Shown here: positions 17,263 to 25,958 of the stretch, one piece after another
Numbering within the stretch: the stretch's first letter is position 1
How the letters are laid out: every line of letters begins with the position of its first letter
Origin: Thermus scotoductus DSM 8553
Lineage (GTDB): Bacteria > Deinococcota > Deinococci > Deinococcales > Thermaceae
DNA length: 44,555 nucleotides
NCBI RefSeq assembly: GCF_000381045.1
Contig: NZ_KB905745.1
Span: 1-44,555, forward strand
Direction: 5' to 3'
Translations under genes and position numbers: made by a program
Notes under the pieces: model-generated
What the model was told of the DNA's origin: nothing
The model's database searches: none
The model's input: the letters and a program-made list of their open reading frames with translations, nothing else

Positions 17263-18435
17263 ATGAGGAAAATCGGCTTGCTGGTAGCAGGTGTGGCCGC
17301 CCTGGGCATGGCCCTAGGCCAGGCCAACGTCATCAAGATCGCCACCCAGTCTCCCCTCTCCGGTCCCCAGGCTGCCCTGGGGGAGCAGATCAAGCTGGGG
17401 GCAGAACTGGCGGTGGAAGAGGCCAAGGCCCGGTTCAAGGCCCTGGGCTTTGACCTGGTCCTGGTGCCCTACGACGACCAGGCCAACCCCGACGTGGGCG
17501 TGGCCAACGCCAACCGCATCATCAACGACCCCGACATCCTGGGCGTGGTGGGCCACTTGAACTCCGGCGTGGCCATCCCCTCCAGCGAGGTTTACGCCCG
17601 GGTGAACCTGGTCATGGTCTCCCCCGCCAACACCAACCCCCGGGTCACCGACCGCAAGCTCCCCAACGTGAACCGCATCTGCGGGCGTGACGACGTCCAG
17701 GGGCCTGTGGGTGCGCAGTACGCCTTCAACAACCTGAAGGTGAAGAACGTCTTCATCATCCACGACAAGACCGCCTACGGCCAGGGCCTGGCGGAGGAGT
17801 TCAGGAAGCGCCTCGAGGCCCTGGGCGGCAAGGCCGTGGCCTTCGTGGGCACCGAGGAGACCTCCAACTTCGTGCCCATCATCAACCAGATCCGGGCGGC
17901 CCGGCCCGTGCCCGAGCTCATCTACTTCGGGGGCATCTACAGCCAGATCGGCCCCTTCGTGAAGCAGCTTCGCGAGCGAGGGGTCAAGACCCGGCTCATG
18001 GGCGGGGACGGGCTGGACTCCAGCGAGTTCGTCCGCCTGGCGGGTAAGGAGAACGCCGCCGGCACCTTCTACACCACGGTGGCCGGCCCGGTTTCCGCCT
18101 TCCCTAAGGCCAAGGCGGTGGCTGAGCGCTTCAAGAAGAAGTACGGCAAGGACATGGAGGGCTTCGGCATCTACGCCTACGACTCCGCCAACGTGATCCT
18201 GGCTGGCCTCGAGGCCGCCATCAAGGCCGCGGGCGGCAAGAAGCCCACCCGGGAGCAGGTGGCTCAGGCGGTGCGCCAGGTGAAGATGGAAGGGCTCACC
18301 GGCACCATTGAGTTTGACGACAAGGGCGACAACAAGAAGGCCAAGTACTTCGTCATGCAGGTGGCCTCCACCGGCAACTGGGCCGACAACAAGCTGATCC
18401 GCGTCATCGAGATGGCCGCTCCAGGGGCCAAGTAA
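17263..18435 (+). CDS. livK: Branched-chain amino acid ABC transporter, binding protein
   Basis: 390 residues. A Sec signal peptide (MRKIGLLVAGVAALGMALGQ, residues 1-20) precedes a type I periplasmic-binding fold (ATQSPLSGPQAALGEQIKLG; IIHDKTAYGQGLAEEF at the hinge). It binds leucine, isoleucine, valine or a related amino acid outside the membrane and hands it to LivHM. ATG 17263 is chosen over GTG 17257 because GGAGG then lies 5 nt upstream. A strong hairpin follows its stop, which would keep binding protein levels above those of the permeases. Confidence 0.93.
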   Translation: MRKIGLLVAGVAALGMALGQANVIKIATQSPLSGPQAALGEQIKLGAELAVEEAKARFKALGFDLVLVPYDDQANPDVGVANANRIINDPDILGVVGHLNSGVAIPSSEVYARVNLVMVSPANTNPRVTDRKLPNVNRICGRDDVQGPVGAQYAFNNLKVKNVFIIHDKTAYGQGLAEEFRKRLEALGGKAVAFVGTEETSNFVPIINQIRAARPVPELIYFGGIYSQIGPFVKQLRERGVKTRLMGGDGLDSSEFVRLAGKENAAGTFYTTVAGPVSAFPKAKAVAERFKKKYGKDMEGFGIYAYDSANVILAGLEAAIKAAGGKKPTREQVAQAVRQVKMEGLTGTIEFDDKGDNKKAKYFVMQVASTGNWADNKLIRVIEMAAPGAK

Positions 18436-18449
18436 ACTGGGATTCCAAC

Positions 18450-18481
18450 CCAAGGGGGTGGCCTGAAGGCCACCCCCTTGG
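18450..18481 (+). terminator. Intercistronic hairpin livK-livH
   Basis: CCAAGGGGGTGGCC-TGAA-GGCCACCCCCTTGG, a perfect 14-pair stem without a U tract, between livK and livH. Such hairpins protect the upstream mRNA or stop part of the transcripts. Confidence 0.65.
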
Positions 18482-18500
18482 CCCGGAGAAAGGAGGCACC

Positions 18501-19469
18501 TTGCTGGAGCAAATCCTAGCCCTACTGCCCCAGGTGATCTTCGACGGGCTCATCCTGGGCTTCGTATACGCCATGGTGGCCCTGGGATACACCATGGTCT
18601 ACGGCGTCTTGGAGCTCATCAACTTCGCCCACTCCGAGATCTTCATGATCGGGGCCGTGGTGGGGGTGGAGGTCTTCCGCTACCTGGCCCCCCAGGTGGA
18701 AAGCGGCTTCCTGCTCCTCCTCCTCGCCCTAATCCTGGGCGGGGCGGTGGCGGGGATCACCGCCATCCTGGTGGAACGCTTCGCCTACCGCCCCTTGAGG
18801 AAGCGGGGCACCACCAACCGCCTGGTGCCCCTCATCACCGCCATCGGGGTGTCCTTCATCCTCCAGGACTTGGTGCGCCTCATTGAGGGCCTCTGGCACA
18901 ACGAGTTCTTCCTGCGCATGCGCACCGTGGAGGACCTCGAGGGCTCCGTGGAGCTCTTTGGGGGGGCCATCTTCGCCCAGACCAAGTCCTTCATCCTCAT
19001 GGGGGTATCCATCCTCATGCTCTTGGGCCTCACCTACCTGGTGAACCGCACCAAGCTGGGGGTGGCCATCCGCGCCGTGGCCCAGGACCTCCACACCGCC
19101 AGCCTCATGGGCATAGACCCGGACCGCATCATCTCCCGCACCTTTCTCATCGGGGGTTCCTTGGGGGGTGTGGCCGGGGTGCTCTTCGCCCTGCAGTACA
19201 CCACCATCACCCCCTACGTGGGGTTCCTGCCCGGCATCAAGGCCTTCACCGCAGCGGTCTTAGGGGGTATCGGCAACATCCCGGGAGCCATGCTGGGCGG
19301 GCTCGTGCTGGGGCAGCTGGAAAACTTCTTCGGCACCTACCTGCCCATCCTCACAAACGGCAACTTCGGCACCGAGTATAAGGACGTGGTGGCCTTCTTG
19401 ATCCTGATCCTCATCCTCCTCCTAAGGCCCCAAGGCCTTCTGGGACAGGTGGTCAAGGAGAAAGTATGA
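18501..19469 (+). CDS. livH: Branched-chain amino acid ABC permease LivH
   Basis: 322 residues, about eight membrane helices. Family features: DGLILGFVYAMVALGYTMVYG at the start region, ELINFAHSEIFMIGA, RAVAQDLHTASLMGID (the coupling loop to the ATPases) and FTAAVLGGIGNIPGAMLGG. The start is TTG 18501, 5 nt after AAGGAGG; no ATG fits better. It pairs with LivM, whose ATG overlaps its stop. Confidence 0.93.
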   Translation: MLEQILALLPQVIFDGLILGFVYAMVALGYTMVYGVLELINFAHSEIFMIGAVVGVEVFRYLAPQVESGFLLLLLALILGGAVAGITAILVERFAYRPLRKRGTTNRLVPLITAIGVSFILQDLVRLIEGLWHNEFFLRMRTVEDLEGSVELFGGAIFAQTKSFILMGVSILMLLGLTYLVNRTKLGVAIRAVAQDLHTASLMGIDPDRIISRTFLIGGSLGGVAGVLFALQYTTITPYVGFLPGIKAFTAAVLGGIGNIPGAMLGGLVLGQLENFFGTYLPILTNGNFGTEYKDVVAFLILILILLLRPQGLLGQVVKEKV

Positions 19470-20821
19470 ACGCCCTCTCCTTCCTTCTCAGCCTGGCCTA
19501 CCTAGGCCTCGCCTTCCTGGCTCCAAGCCCGGTAAGCCACCTCTTCGGCCTGGCGGCCTTAGGGGTTACCGCCTTCCTACGGCTTTCCCCCACCTGGCGA
19601 ACCCTGAACCTGGCCCTCCTCACCCTGGCCTTCACCGTGGGCCTCATGCGTTCGGGGAACACCCTGGGCCTCATCGGCCTGGTGGGGATCCTGGTGGCCC
19701 TCACCACCCTGCCCCGTATCCCCACGGGAATCCGCGTGCTCCTGGCCCTGGCCATCCTCCTCCTTTCCGTGCCCATGGCGGGCTTCGCCAACACCTTCAT
19801 CTTTGAACTGGGCATCCAGATCGGCATCTACGCCGCCATGGCCCTGGGGCTCAACGTGGTGGTGGGAATGGCGGGACTTCTGGACCTGGGCTACGCCGCC
19901 TTCTTCGCCGTGGGGGCCTACACCTGGGCCATCTTCGGCAGCGAGCAGGCCAAGAACTTCATGCAGGGGAACTTCCCCCTCCCCGGGGAGTACATGTACC
20001 TCTTCATGGGGATCGCCATCGTCACCACCGCCCTAACCGGTCTGGTCATCGGCCTTCCCGCCCTTAGGCTTCGCGGGGACTACCTGGCCATCGTCACCCT
20101 GGGCCTGGGGGAGGTGGTGCGAATCCTGGCCAACAACCTGGACCACCCCATCAACTTCACCAACGGCCCCCAGGGGATCACCCCCGTGCAACGCCCTCCC
20201 ATCGACTGGTTCCGGCAGTTGATGGCCACCCTGGGGGTGCACCTGGACCGGACCACCGATTACCAGCTCTTCTTCTACTTCCTGGTCCTCCTCATGATCG
20301 GGCTGGTGGTGCTGGTGAACGTGAACCTAGCCAACTCCCGCTTCGGCCGGGCCTGGGTGGCCATCCGCGAGGACGAGGTGGCGGCCCGCTCCATGGGCAT
20401 CCCCCTCCTGCCCACCAAGCTCCTGGCCTTCATGACCGGGGCCGCCTTCTCCGGGGTGATGGGGGTGATCTTCGCCGCCCAGCGCACCTTTGTATCCCCC
20501 GAGTCCTTCACCCTTTTGGCCTCCATCACCATCCTGGGCATGGTGATCCTGGGAGGGATGGGATCCATCCCCGGGGCCATCCTGGGCGCTGCGGCCCTCA
20601 CCATCCTCAACCTGGACGTGCTCAAGACCTTCAGCGAGTTCGTGCGCACCAGCCTGCCCCAAATCCCCAACCAGGTGGATCCCGCCAAGTACGAAAGGCT
20701 GGTCTTCGGCCTTATCCTGGTGCTGATGATGATCTTCCGCCCGGAAGGCCTCATCCCTGAGAAACGCCACAAGGCGGAGATGGCTGCTTTTCCGGAAGGA
20801 AAACAAGGGGGGGAGGCATGA
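19466..20821 (+). CDS. livM: Branched-chain amino acid ABC permease LivM
   Basis: 451 residues with an extra hydrophobic N-terminal region (1-115) before the conserved permease core (GLNVVVGMAGLLDLGYAAFFAVGAY; RAWVAIREDEVAARSMGI coupling loop). Start ATG 19466 overlaps the livH stop (ATGA). The C-terminal end EMAAFPEGKQGGEA holds a short palindrome (20785-20805) resembling the mutL repeat unit; the normal end would be expected soon after RPEGLIPEKRHKAE. The stop overlaps livG. Confidence 0.93.
   Translation: MNALSFLLSLAYLGLAFLAPSPVSHLFGLAALGVTAFLRLSPTWRTLNLALLTLAFTVGLMRSGNTLGLIGLVGILVALTTLPRIPTGIRVLLALAILLLSVPMAGFANTFIFELGIQIGIYAAMALGLNVVVGMAGLLDLGYAAFFAVGAYTWAIFGSEQAKNFMQGNFPLPGEYMYLFMGIAIVTTALTGLVIGLPALRLRGDYLAIVTLGLGEVVRILANNLDHPINFTNGPQGITPVQRPPIDWFRQLMATLGVHLDRTTDYQLFFYFLVLLMIGLVVLVNVNLANSRFGRAWVAIREDEVAARSMGIPLLPTKLLAFMTGAAFSGVMGVIFAAQRTFVSPESFTLLASITILGMVILGGMGSIPGAILGAAALTILNLDVLKTFSEFVRTSLPQIPNQVDPAKYERLVFGLILVLMMIFRPEGLIPEKRHKAEMAAFPEGKQGGEA
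20785..20805 (+). repeat. Palindrome related to the mutL repeat unit
   Basis: TGCTTTTCCGGAAGGAAAAC(A) matches the mutL unit (TGCTTTCCCGGAGGGAAACA) at 18 of 21 aligned positions with one gap. It is a hairpin (TTTTCC-GGAA-GGAAAA) and encodes AFPEGK against AFPEGN. The match is short enough that chance is possible. Confidence 0.35.
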
Positions 20822-21597
20822 AGGCCCTCGAGGTCACCCAGGCCACCAAGCGCTTCGGCGGTCTGGTGGCGGTGAACGACGTGAGCCTTAGCGTGAACCA
20901 GGGGGAGATCTTCTCCGTCATCGGCCCTAACGGAGCAGGCAAGACCACCTTCTTCAACCTCCTAACCGGCATCTACCCTCCCGATGAGGGAAGGATCCTC
21001 CTCTTCGGGAAGGACGTGACCGGCCTACCCCCGGACCGAATCGCCAAGGAAGGGGTAGGGCGCACCTTCCAAAACATCCGCCTCTTCGGGGCCATGACCG
21101 TGCTGGAGAACCTCCTGGTGGGCATGCACATCCACATCCACGTCCCCTACTTCCATGCGGTATTCCGTACCCCCCTGGCCCGCAAGGAGGAAAAGCGGGC
21201 CGAGGAAGAGGCCAAGAGGCTATTGGAGTACGTGGGCCTCCTCCACCGCAAGGATGAGCTGGCCAAGAACCTGCCCTATGGGGAGCAACGGAAGCTGGAG
21301 ATCGCCCGGGCCCTGGCCCTAAAGCCCAGGCTCCTCCTCCTGGACGAGCCTGCGGCGGGCATGAACCCCCGGGAAACCGAGGAACTCCAGGCCTTCATCC
21401 AGCGCCTGAGGGAGGAGCTTGGGATCACCATCGTCCTCATCGAGCACGACATGCGCCTGGTGATGCGGATCTCCGACCGCATCGCCGTGCTGGAGTACGG
21501 CTCCAAGATCGCCGAGGGGACCCCGGAAGAGGTGCGGCAAAACCCCAGGGTCATCGAGGCCTACCTGGGCAAGGGGGCTGCGGGAGGTGCGGCATGA
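20818..21597 (+). CDS. livG: Branched-chain amino acid ABC ATPase LivG
   Basis: 259 residues. Walker A GPNGAGKTT (about 38-46), a long helical insert typical of LivG (MHIHIHVPYFHAVFRTPLAR), signature LPYGEQRKLEIARAL, Walker B LLLLDEPAAGMNP and switch His in VLIEHDM. One of two ATPases driving uptake. It overlaps livM and livF by ATGA junctions. Confidence 0.95.
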   Translation: MKALEVTQATKRFGGLVAVNDVSLSVNQGEIFSVIGPNGAGKTTFFNLLTGIYPPDEGRILLFGKDVTGLPPDRIAKEGVGRTFQNIRLFGAMTVLENLLVGMHIHIHVPYFHAVFRTPLARKEEKRAEEEAKRLLEYVGLLHRKDELAKNLPYGEQRKLEIARALALKPRLLLLDEPAAGMNPRETEELQAFIQRLREELGITIVLIEHDMRLVMRISDRIAVLEYGSKIAEGTPEEVRQNPRVIEAYLGKGAAGGAA

Positions 21598-22307
21598 GCC
21601 TTCTGGAGCTTAGGGACGTCCACACCTACTACGGCCACATCCACGCCCTCAAGGGCATCTCCCTGAGGGTGGAGGAGGGGGAGATCGTGACCCTCATCGG
21701 CTCCAACGGGGCGGGCAAGAGCACCACCCTGCGCACCATCAGCGGTCTGGTGAAGCCCAGGCAGGGAGAAGTACGCTTCCAGGGGAAGCCCATCCACCGC
21801 CTCCCCGCCCACCAGATCGTGGCCCTGGGGGTAGGCCACGTGCCCGAGGGGCGGAAGATCTTCCCCCGCCTCACCGTGGAGGAGAACCTGGAGATCGGGG
21901 CCTATCTGGAAAACGACCGCAAGGTGGTGCAGAAGCGCAAGGAGGAGGTGTTTGCCCTCTTCCCCCGCCTCTACGAGCGCCGGGCACAGAAGGGGGGCAC
22001 CCTTTCGGGCGGGGAGCAACAGATGCTGGCCATCGGCCGGGCCCTGATGCAAAACCCCAGGATCCTCCTCATGGACGAGCCCTCCATGGGCCTGGCCCCG
22101 GTGCTGGTGGACTTTATCTTTGAGATCATCCAAAGGCTAAACCGGGAAGGGCGCACCATTCTCTTGGTGGAGCAAAACGCCCGCCTGGCCTTGCAGATCG
22201 CCCACCGAGGGTACGTCTTGGCCACGGGGGAGATTACCCTGGAAGGCCCGGCCCGGGACCTGGCGCAAAACCCCGAGGTGCAGAAGGCCTACCTGGGGGA
22301 AGGTTAG
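21594..22307 (+). CDS. livF: Branched-chain amino acid ABC ATPase LivF
   Basis: 237 residues. Walker A GSNGAGKST, VGHVPEGRKIFPRLTVEENL (the Q-loop region typical of LivF), signature LSGGEQQMLAIGRAL, Walker B ILLMDEPSMGLAP and switch in LLVEQNA. Last gene of the liv operon, complete with binding protein, two permeases and two ATPases. Confidence 0.95.
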   Translation: MSLLELRDVHTYYGHIHALKGISLRVEEGEIVTLIGSNGAGKSTTLRTISGLVKPRQGEVRFQGKPIHRLPAHQIVALGVGHVPEGRKIFPRLTVEENLEIGAYLENDRKVVQKRKEEVFALFPRLYERRAQKGGTLSGGEQQMLAIGRALMQNPRILLMDEPSMGLAPVLVDFIFEIIQRLNREGRTILLVEQNARLALQIAHRGYVLATGEITLEGPARDLAQNPEVQKAYLGEG

Positions 22308-22334
22308 GCCGCATCCTTTGCCTGATACCCAGGC

Positions 22335-22377
22335 TTGCGCTCCCTTATGGGAGCGCTTTATACTTGGTCCGGACCAA
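22335..22377 (+). promoter_or_regulatory. dpp promoter with two inverted repeats
   Basis: TTGCGC (22335-22340), 18-bp spacer, TATACT (22359-22364). The spacer is nearly filled by GCGCTCCC-TTAT-GGGAGCGC (22337-22356), and the perfect palindrome TTGGTCCGGACCAA (22364-22377) follows the -10 at the transcription start. The first repeat may also end the liv transcript (TTTAT follows); the second looks like a repressor site. Confidence 0.65.
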
Positions 22378-22403
22378 AGGGGAACACCCCGGAAAGGAGC
22401 CAT

Positions 22404-23987
22404 ATGAAGAGGAAAATCTTGCTTGGCTTGCTGGTCGCTTTGGGCTTGGGGTTCGCCCAGAAGACCCTGGTTTTCGGGTCCAATGGGGAGCCGGTGAGCC
22501 TCGAGCCCGGCAACATCACCGACGGCATCTCCATCTACGTGCAGCGGCAGATCTACGACACCCTGGTGGACTTCAAGCCGGGCTCCACCGAGGTGACCGC
22601 TGGGCTGGCCACCAGCTGGTATAGCTCCCAAGACGGCAAGGTCTGGACCTTCCGCCTGCGCCAAGGGGTCAAGTTCCAGGACGGCACCGAGCTGGATGCG
22701 GAAGCGGTGAAGTTCAACATCGAGCGCTGGTGGAACCCCAAGAACCCCACCCGCATTGACGCCGCCGCCCGGTACGAGATCTGGCCGGAGCTCTTCGGCG
22801 GCTTTAAGGGAGATCCCGGTTCCATCCTGAAGGAAATCCAGGTGGTGGACAGGTACACCGTCCGCTTTGTCCTTAGCCAGCCCTTCCCCGCCTTCCCTGC
22901 CGCCATCGGCTCGGGCTACTTCGGCATCGCAAGCCCCGCCGCCATCAAGAAGGATGGGGCCAAGTACGGCTCCCCCACGGGAAGCGCCGTGGGCACCGGG
23001 CCCTTCCGTCTGGTGGAGTGGCGCCCCGGGGAGCAAGTGGTCCTGGAAAAGAACCCCACTTACTGGAAGCAGGGCTTCCCCAAGGTGGACCGGGTGGTCT
23101 TCCGGGTCATCAAGGACCCCGCCGCCCGCTTGGCGGCCTTGAAGGCCGGTACCATTGACTTCACCACCGACATCCCCCCGGCCAACCTGAAGGACCTCGA
23201 GGCGGACCGCAACCTGGACGCCGTCTTCCGCCCCTCCTTCAACGTGGGGTACCTGGCCCTGAACCCCGCCTACAAGCCCTTCTCCGACCCCAGGGTGCGC
23301 CAGGCCATCGCCATGGCCATCAACAAGAAGGCCATCGTCCAAGCCTTTTGGGGGAAGCTAGGCCTAACCGACGGGCACTTCACCCCCCCTTCCATGAAGG
23401 TTTTCCAGTCGCCCAAGGTCACGGACTACGAGTACAACCCCCAGAAGGCCAAGGCCCTCCTGGCGGAGGCGGGATACCCTGGAGGGTTTGACCTGGAACT
23501 TTGGTACATGCCGGTTTCAAGGCCCTACTTCCCCACCCCCAAGGAGATCGCCGAGGCCATGGCCGCCGACCTCTCCGCCATCGGCATTCGGGTTAAGCTC
23601 CAGACCAAGGACTGGGCCAGCTACCTGGCGGACCGCAAGAAGGCCCCGGGCTTCCAGGCCTACATGCTGGGCTGGACCGGGGACTACGGCGACCCGCAGA
23701 ACTTCTACGATCCCCACTTCGCCTGCCCCATCGCCGACCTCTTTGACAGCACGGGTAAGCCCCTTTGCGTGAAGGAGCTCGGCGACATCCTCACCAAGGC
23801 CGCCACCACGCCGAACCTCGTGGAGCGCAAGCGCCTCTACCAGCAGGCGGACGAGATCACCTTCAACCTGGCCCTGCGCATCCCCATCGTCCACTCCCAG
23901 CCCCTCCTGGCCAAGCGCAAGAACATCTCCGGCTGGGTGCCGAGCCCCTTGGGCTCCGAGTCCTTTGAGAGCATAGAGAAGCGCTAA
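22404..23987 (+). CDS. Peptide ABC transporter, binding protein (SBP_bac_5)
   Basis: 527 residues from ATG 22404, where AAGGAG lies 7 nt upstream; the in-frame start at 22335 lies in the promoter. Sec signal MKRKILLGLLVALGLGFAQ (1-19), no lipobox. Family 5 features: ITDGISIYVQRQIYDTLVDF, TFRLRQGVKFQDGTELDAEA and LNPAYKPFSDPRVRQAIAMA. It binds oligo- or dipeptides, though some family members bind sugars or nickel. Neighbouring dppB/dppC-type permeases agree with peptides. A terminator follows it. Confidence 0.9.
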   Translation: MKRKILLGLLVALGLGFAQKTLVFGSNGEPVSLEPGNITDGISIYVQRQIYDTLVDFKPGSTEVTAGLATSWYSSQDGKVWTFRLRQGVKFQDGTELDAEAVKFNIERWWNPKNPTRIDAAARYEIWPELFGGFKGDPGSILKEIQVVDRYTVRFVLSQPFPAFPAAIGSGYFGIASPAAIKKDGAKYGSPTGSAVGTGPFRLVEWRPGEQVVLEKNPTYWKQGFPKVDRVVFRVIKDPAARLAALKAGTIDFTTDIPPANLKDLEADRNLDAVFRPSFNVGYLALNPAYKPFSDPRVRQAIAMAINKKAIVQAFWGKLGLTDGHFTPPSMKVFQSPKVTDYEYNPQKAKALLAEAGYPGGFDLELWYMPVSRPYFPTPKEIAEAMAADLSAIGIRVKLQTKDWASYLADRKKAPGFQAYMLGWTGDYGDPQNFYDPHFACPIADLFDSTGKPLCVKELGDILTKAATTPNLVERKRLYQQADEITFNLALRIPIVHSQPLLAKRKNISGWVPSPLGSESFESIEKR

Positions 23988-23997
23988 GCTGTCCGGC

Positions 23998-24029
23998 CCC
24001 GGACCCCCTGCGGGGGGTCCGGGCTTTTT
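23998..24029 (+). terminator. Intrinsic terminator after the binding protein gene
   Basis: CCCGGACCCCC-TGCG-GGGGGTCCGGG then CTTTTT. A textbook terminator, ten bases after the stop codon and twelve before the permease ATG, so the permeases depend on read-through. Confidence 0.85.
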
Positions 24030-24040
24030 GAGGCGGACAA

Positions 24041-25051
24041 ATGTGGAGCTACGTTTTGCGACGCCTGCTGGGCTTGGTCCCCGTCCTCTTCGGGATCACC
24101 CTTTTGGTCTTTCTGTTCCTGCAGCTCATCCCCGGCGACCCCGCCCAGGCCATCCTCGGGGAACGGGGCACCCCGGAGCAGCTTGCCGCCCTTCGGGAAA
24201 AGCTCGGGCTCAACAAGCCCCTATACGTCCAGTACCTCACCTTTGTCAAGAACATCCTCACCGGGGACCTGGGCACCAGCGCCGTTTCCACCATCCCCGT
24301 GGCCGAGGAATTAAAAAGGCGCTGGCCCGCCACCTTTGAGCTGGCCCTGGCCGCCACCTTGGTGGCGGTGGTCTTTGGAATTCCCGTGGGCATTCTGGCG
24401 GCGGTACGGAAAAACAGCCTTTTGGACACGCTTTCCATGAGCCTCTCCCTGGTGGGGGTTTCCATGCCGGTCTTCTGGCTGGGCCTCCTCCTGGTCTATT
24501 TCTTCGCCGTGAACCTGCACTGGTTGCCCACGGGGGGAAGGCTTTCCACCGACTTGGCCATAGATTTCCGGCCCATCACCGGTTTCCTGGTCCTGGACGG
24601 GATGCTGGCCCTGAAACCCGAGGTCCTGATGGATGCCCTCAGGCACCTGATCCTCCCCGCCCTCACCCTGGGTACCATCCCCTTGGCCATTCTCACCCGC
24701 ATCACCCGTAGCGCCATGCTGGAGGTGCTCTCCCAGGATTACGTGCGCACCGCCAGGGCCAAGGGCTTGGCGGAGCGCCAGGTGATCCTGAAGCACGCCC
24801 TAAAGAACGCCCTCCTACCCGTGGTCACCCTCGTCGGCCTGCAGTTCGGTACCCTTTTGGGCGGGGCCATCCTCACGGAAACCATCTTCTCCTGGCCGGG
24901 CATCGGCTCCTACATCTACGAGGGCATCCTCAACCGCGACTACCCCGTGGTCCAGGCTGGGGTGCTGGTGGTGGCCACGGTCTTCGTCCTGGTCAACCTC
25001 CTGGTGGACCTCTCCTACGCCCTTTTGGACCCTCGCATCCAGTACAGGTGA
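24041..25051 (+). CDS. dppB: Peptide ABC permease DppB-like
   Basis: 336 residues, six membrane helices. It starts MWSYVLRRLLGLVPVLFGIT, the DppB/OppB signature start, and has the coupling loop DYVRTARAKGLAERQVILKHA. It forms the membrane channel with the following DppC-like protein. No clear ribosome site lies before ATG 24041. No ATPase genes (DppD/F) are in the window; shared ATPases elsewhere must serve it. Confidence 0.92.
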   Translation: MWSYVLRRLLGLVPVLFGITLLVFLFLQLIPGDPAQAILGERGTPEQLAALREKLGLNKPLYVQYLTFVKNILTGDLGTSAVSTIPVAEELKRRWPATFELALAATLVAVVFGIPVGILAAVRKNSLLDTLSMSLSLVGVSMPVFWLGLLLVYFFAVNLHWLPTGGRLSTDLAIDFRPITGFLVLDGMLALKPEVLMDALRHLILPALTLGTIPLAILTRITRSAMLEVLSQDYVRTARAKGLAERQVILKHALKNALLPVVTLVGLQFGTLLGGAILTETIFSWPGIGSYIYEGILNRDYPVVQAGVLVVATVFVLVNLLVDLSYALLDPRIQYR

Positions 25052-25055
25052 GCCC

Positions 25056-25904
25056 ATGGAAACCCCCACTCGTCAGGCTCTTCGGCGTTTCCTAAAATCG
25101 CCTTCCGGCAAGGTGGGCCTGGTTTTGACCCTCTTCCTGGTCCTTCTGGCCCTGTTCATCCCCTTGCTGAAGCCCTATGACCCCACCACGGACCGGGACT
25201 ACCTGAACCGGCTCAAGCCCCCCACCCTGGAACACCCCTTCGGCACCGACCACCTGGGGCGGGATGTCTTCACCCGGGTCCTCCACGGTAGCCGCATCTC
25301 CCTCCAGGTGGGCGTGATCTCGGTAAGCATCGGCCTTTTCCTGGGTACCCTCCTGGGCCTCCTGGCCGGGTTCTACCGGGGAAGGACCGAGCTTCTCATC
25401 GGCTGGCTTGCCGACCTGCTCCTGGCCTTTCCCGGAACCCTTTTGGCCATCGCCATCGTGGCCGTTTCCGGCCCCAGCCTGCAAAACGCCATGCTGGCGA
25501 TCGGCATCGTGCAGGTGCCCGTCTACATCCGCCTGGCCCGCTCCATGGTCCTTTCCTTAAGGGAGCAGGACTTCGTCCAGGCCGCCTTTGCCCTGGGGGC
25601 GGGGAACGGGCGGATCCTCTTTCGCCACATCCTCCCGGGTACCCTGGCCCCCCTGGTGGTGCAGGCTACCTTGTCCATCGGCACCGCCACCCTCGAGGCG
25701 GCCGCCTTGGGCTTTCTGGGCCTTGGGGCCCAGCCCCCTGCCCCCGAGTGGGGAGCCATGATCGCCGACAGCTTCAAGGGAGGCTACGCCATGAACGCCC
25801 CCTGGACCATGATCTTCCCGGGGCTTTTCATCATGCTCACCGTTTTGGCCTTCAACCTCCTGGGGGATGGCCTCAGGGACGCCCTGGACCCGAGAAGCCG
25901 CTAA
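25056..25904 (+). CDS. dppC: Peptide ABC permease DppC-like
   Basis: 282 residues with an N-terminal OppC_N segment (FLKSPSGKVGLVLTLFLVLL) and a binding-protein-dependent permease core. HPFGTDHLGRDVFTRVLHGS and the coupling loop EQDFVQAAFALGAGNGRILF are typical of DppC/OppC. ATG 25056 lies 4 bp after the dppB stop, so the two are co-translated. Confidence 0.93.
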   Translation: METPTRQALRRFLKSPSGKVGLVLTLFLVLLALFIPLLKPYDPTTDRDYLNRLKPPTLEHPFGTDHLGRDVFTRVLHGSRISLQVGVISVSIGLFLGTLLGLLAGFYRGRTELLIGWLADLLLAFPGTLLAIAIVAVSGPSLQNAMLAIGIVQVPVYIRLARSMVLSLREQDFVQAAFALGAGNGRILFRHILPGTLAPLVVQATLSIGTATLEAAALGFLGLGAQPPAPEWGAMIADSFKGGYAMNAPWTMIFPGLFIMLTVLAFNLLGDGLRDALDPRSR

Positions 25905-25958
25905 AGGCTAAAGGCGGCCTTAAGAAGGAAGCAAGCCCCAAAGGGGTATCATGGAACC

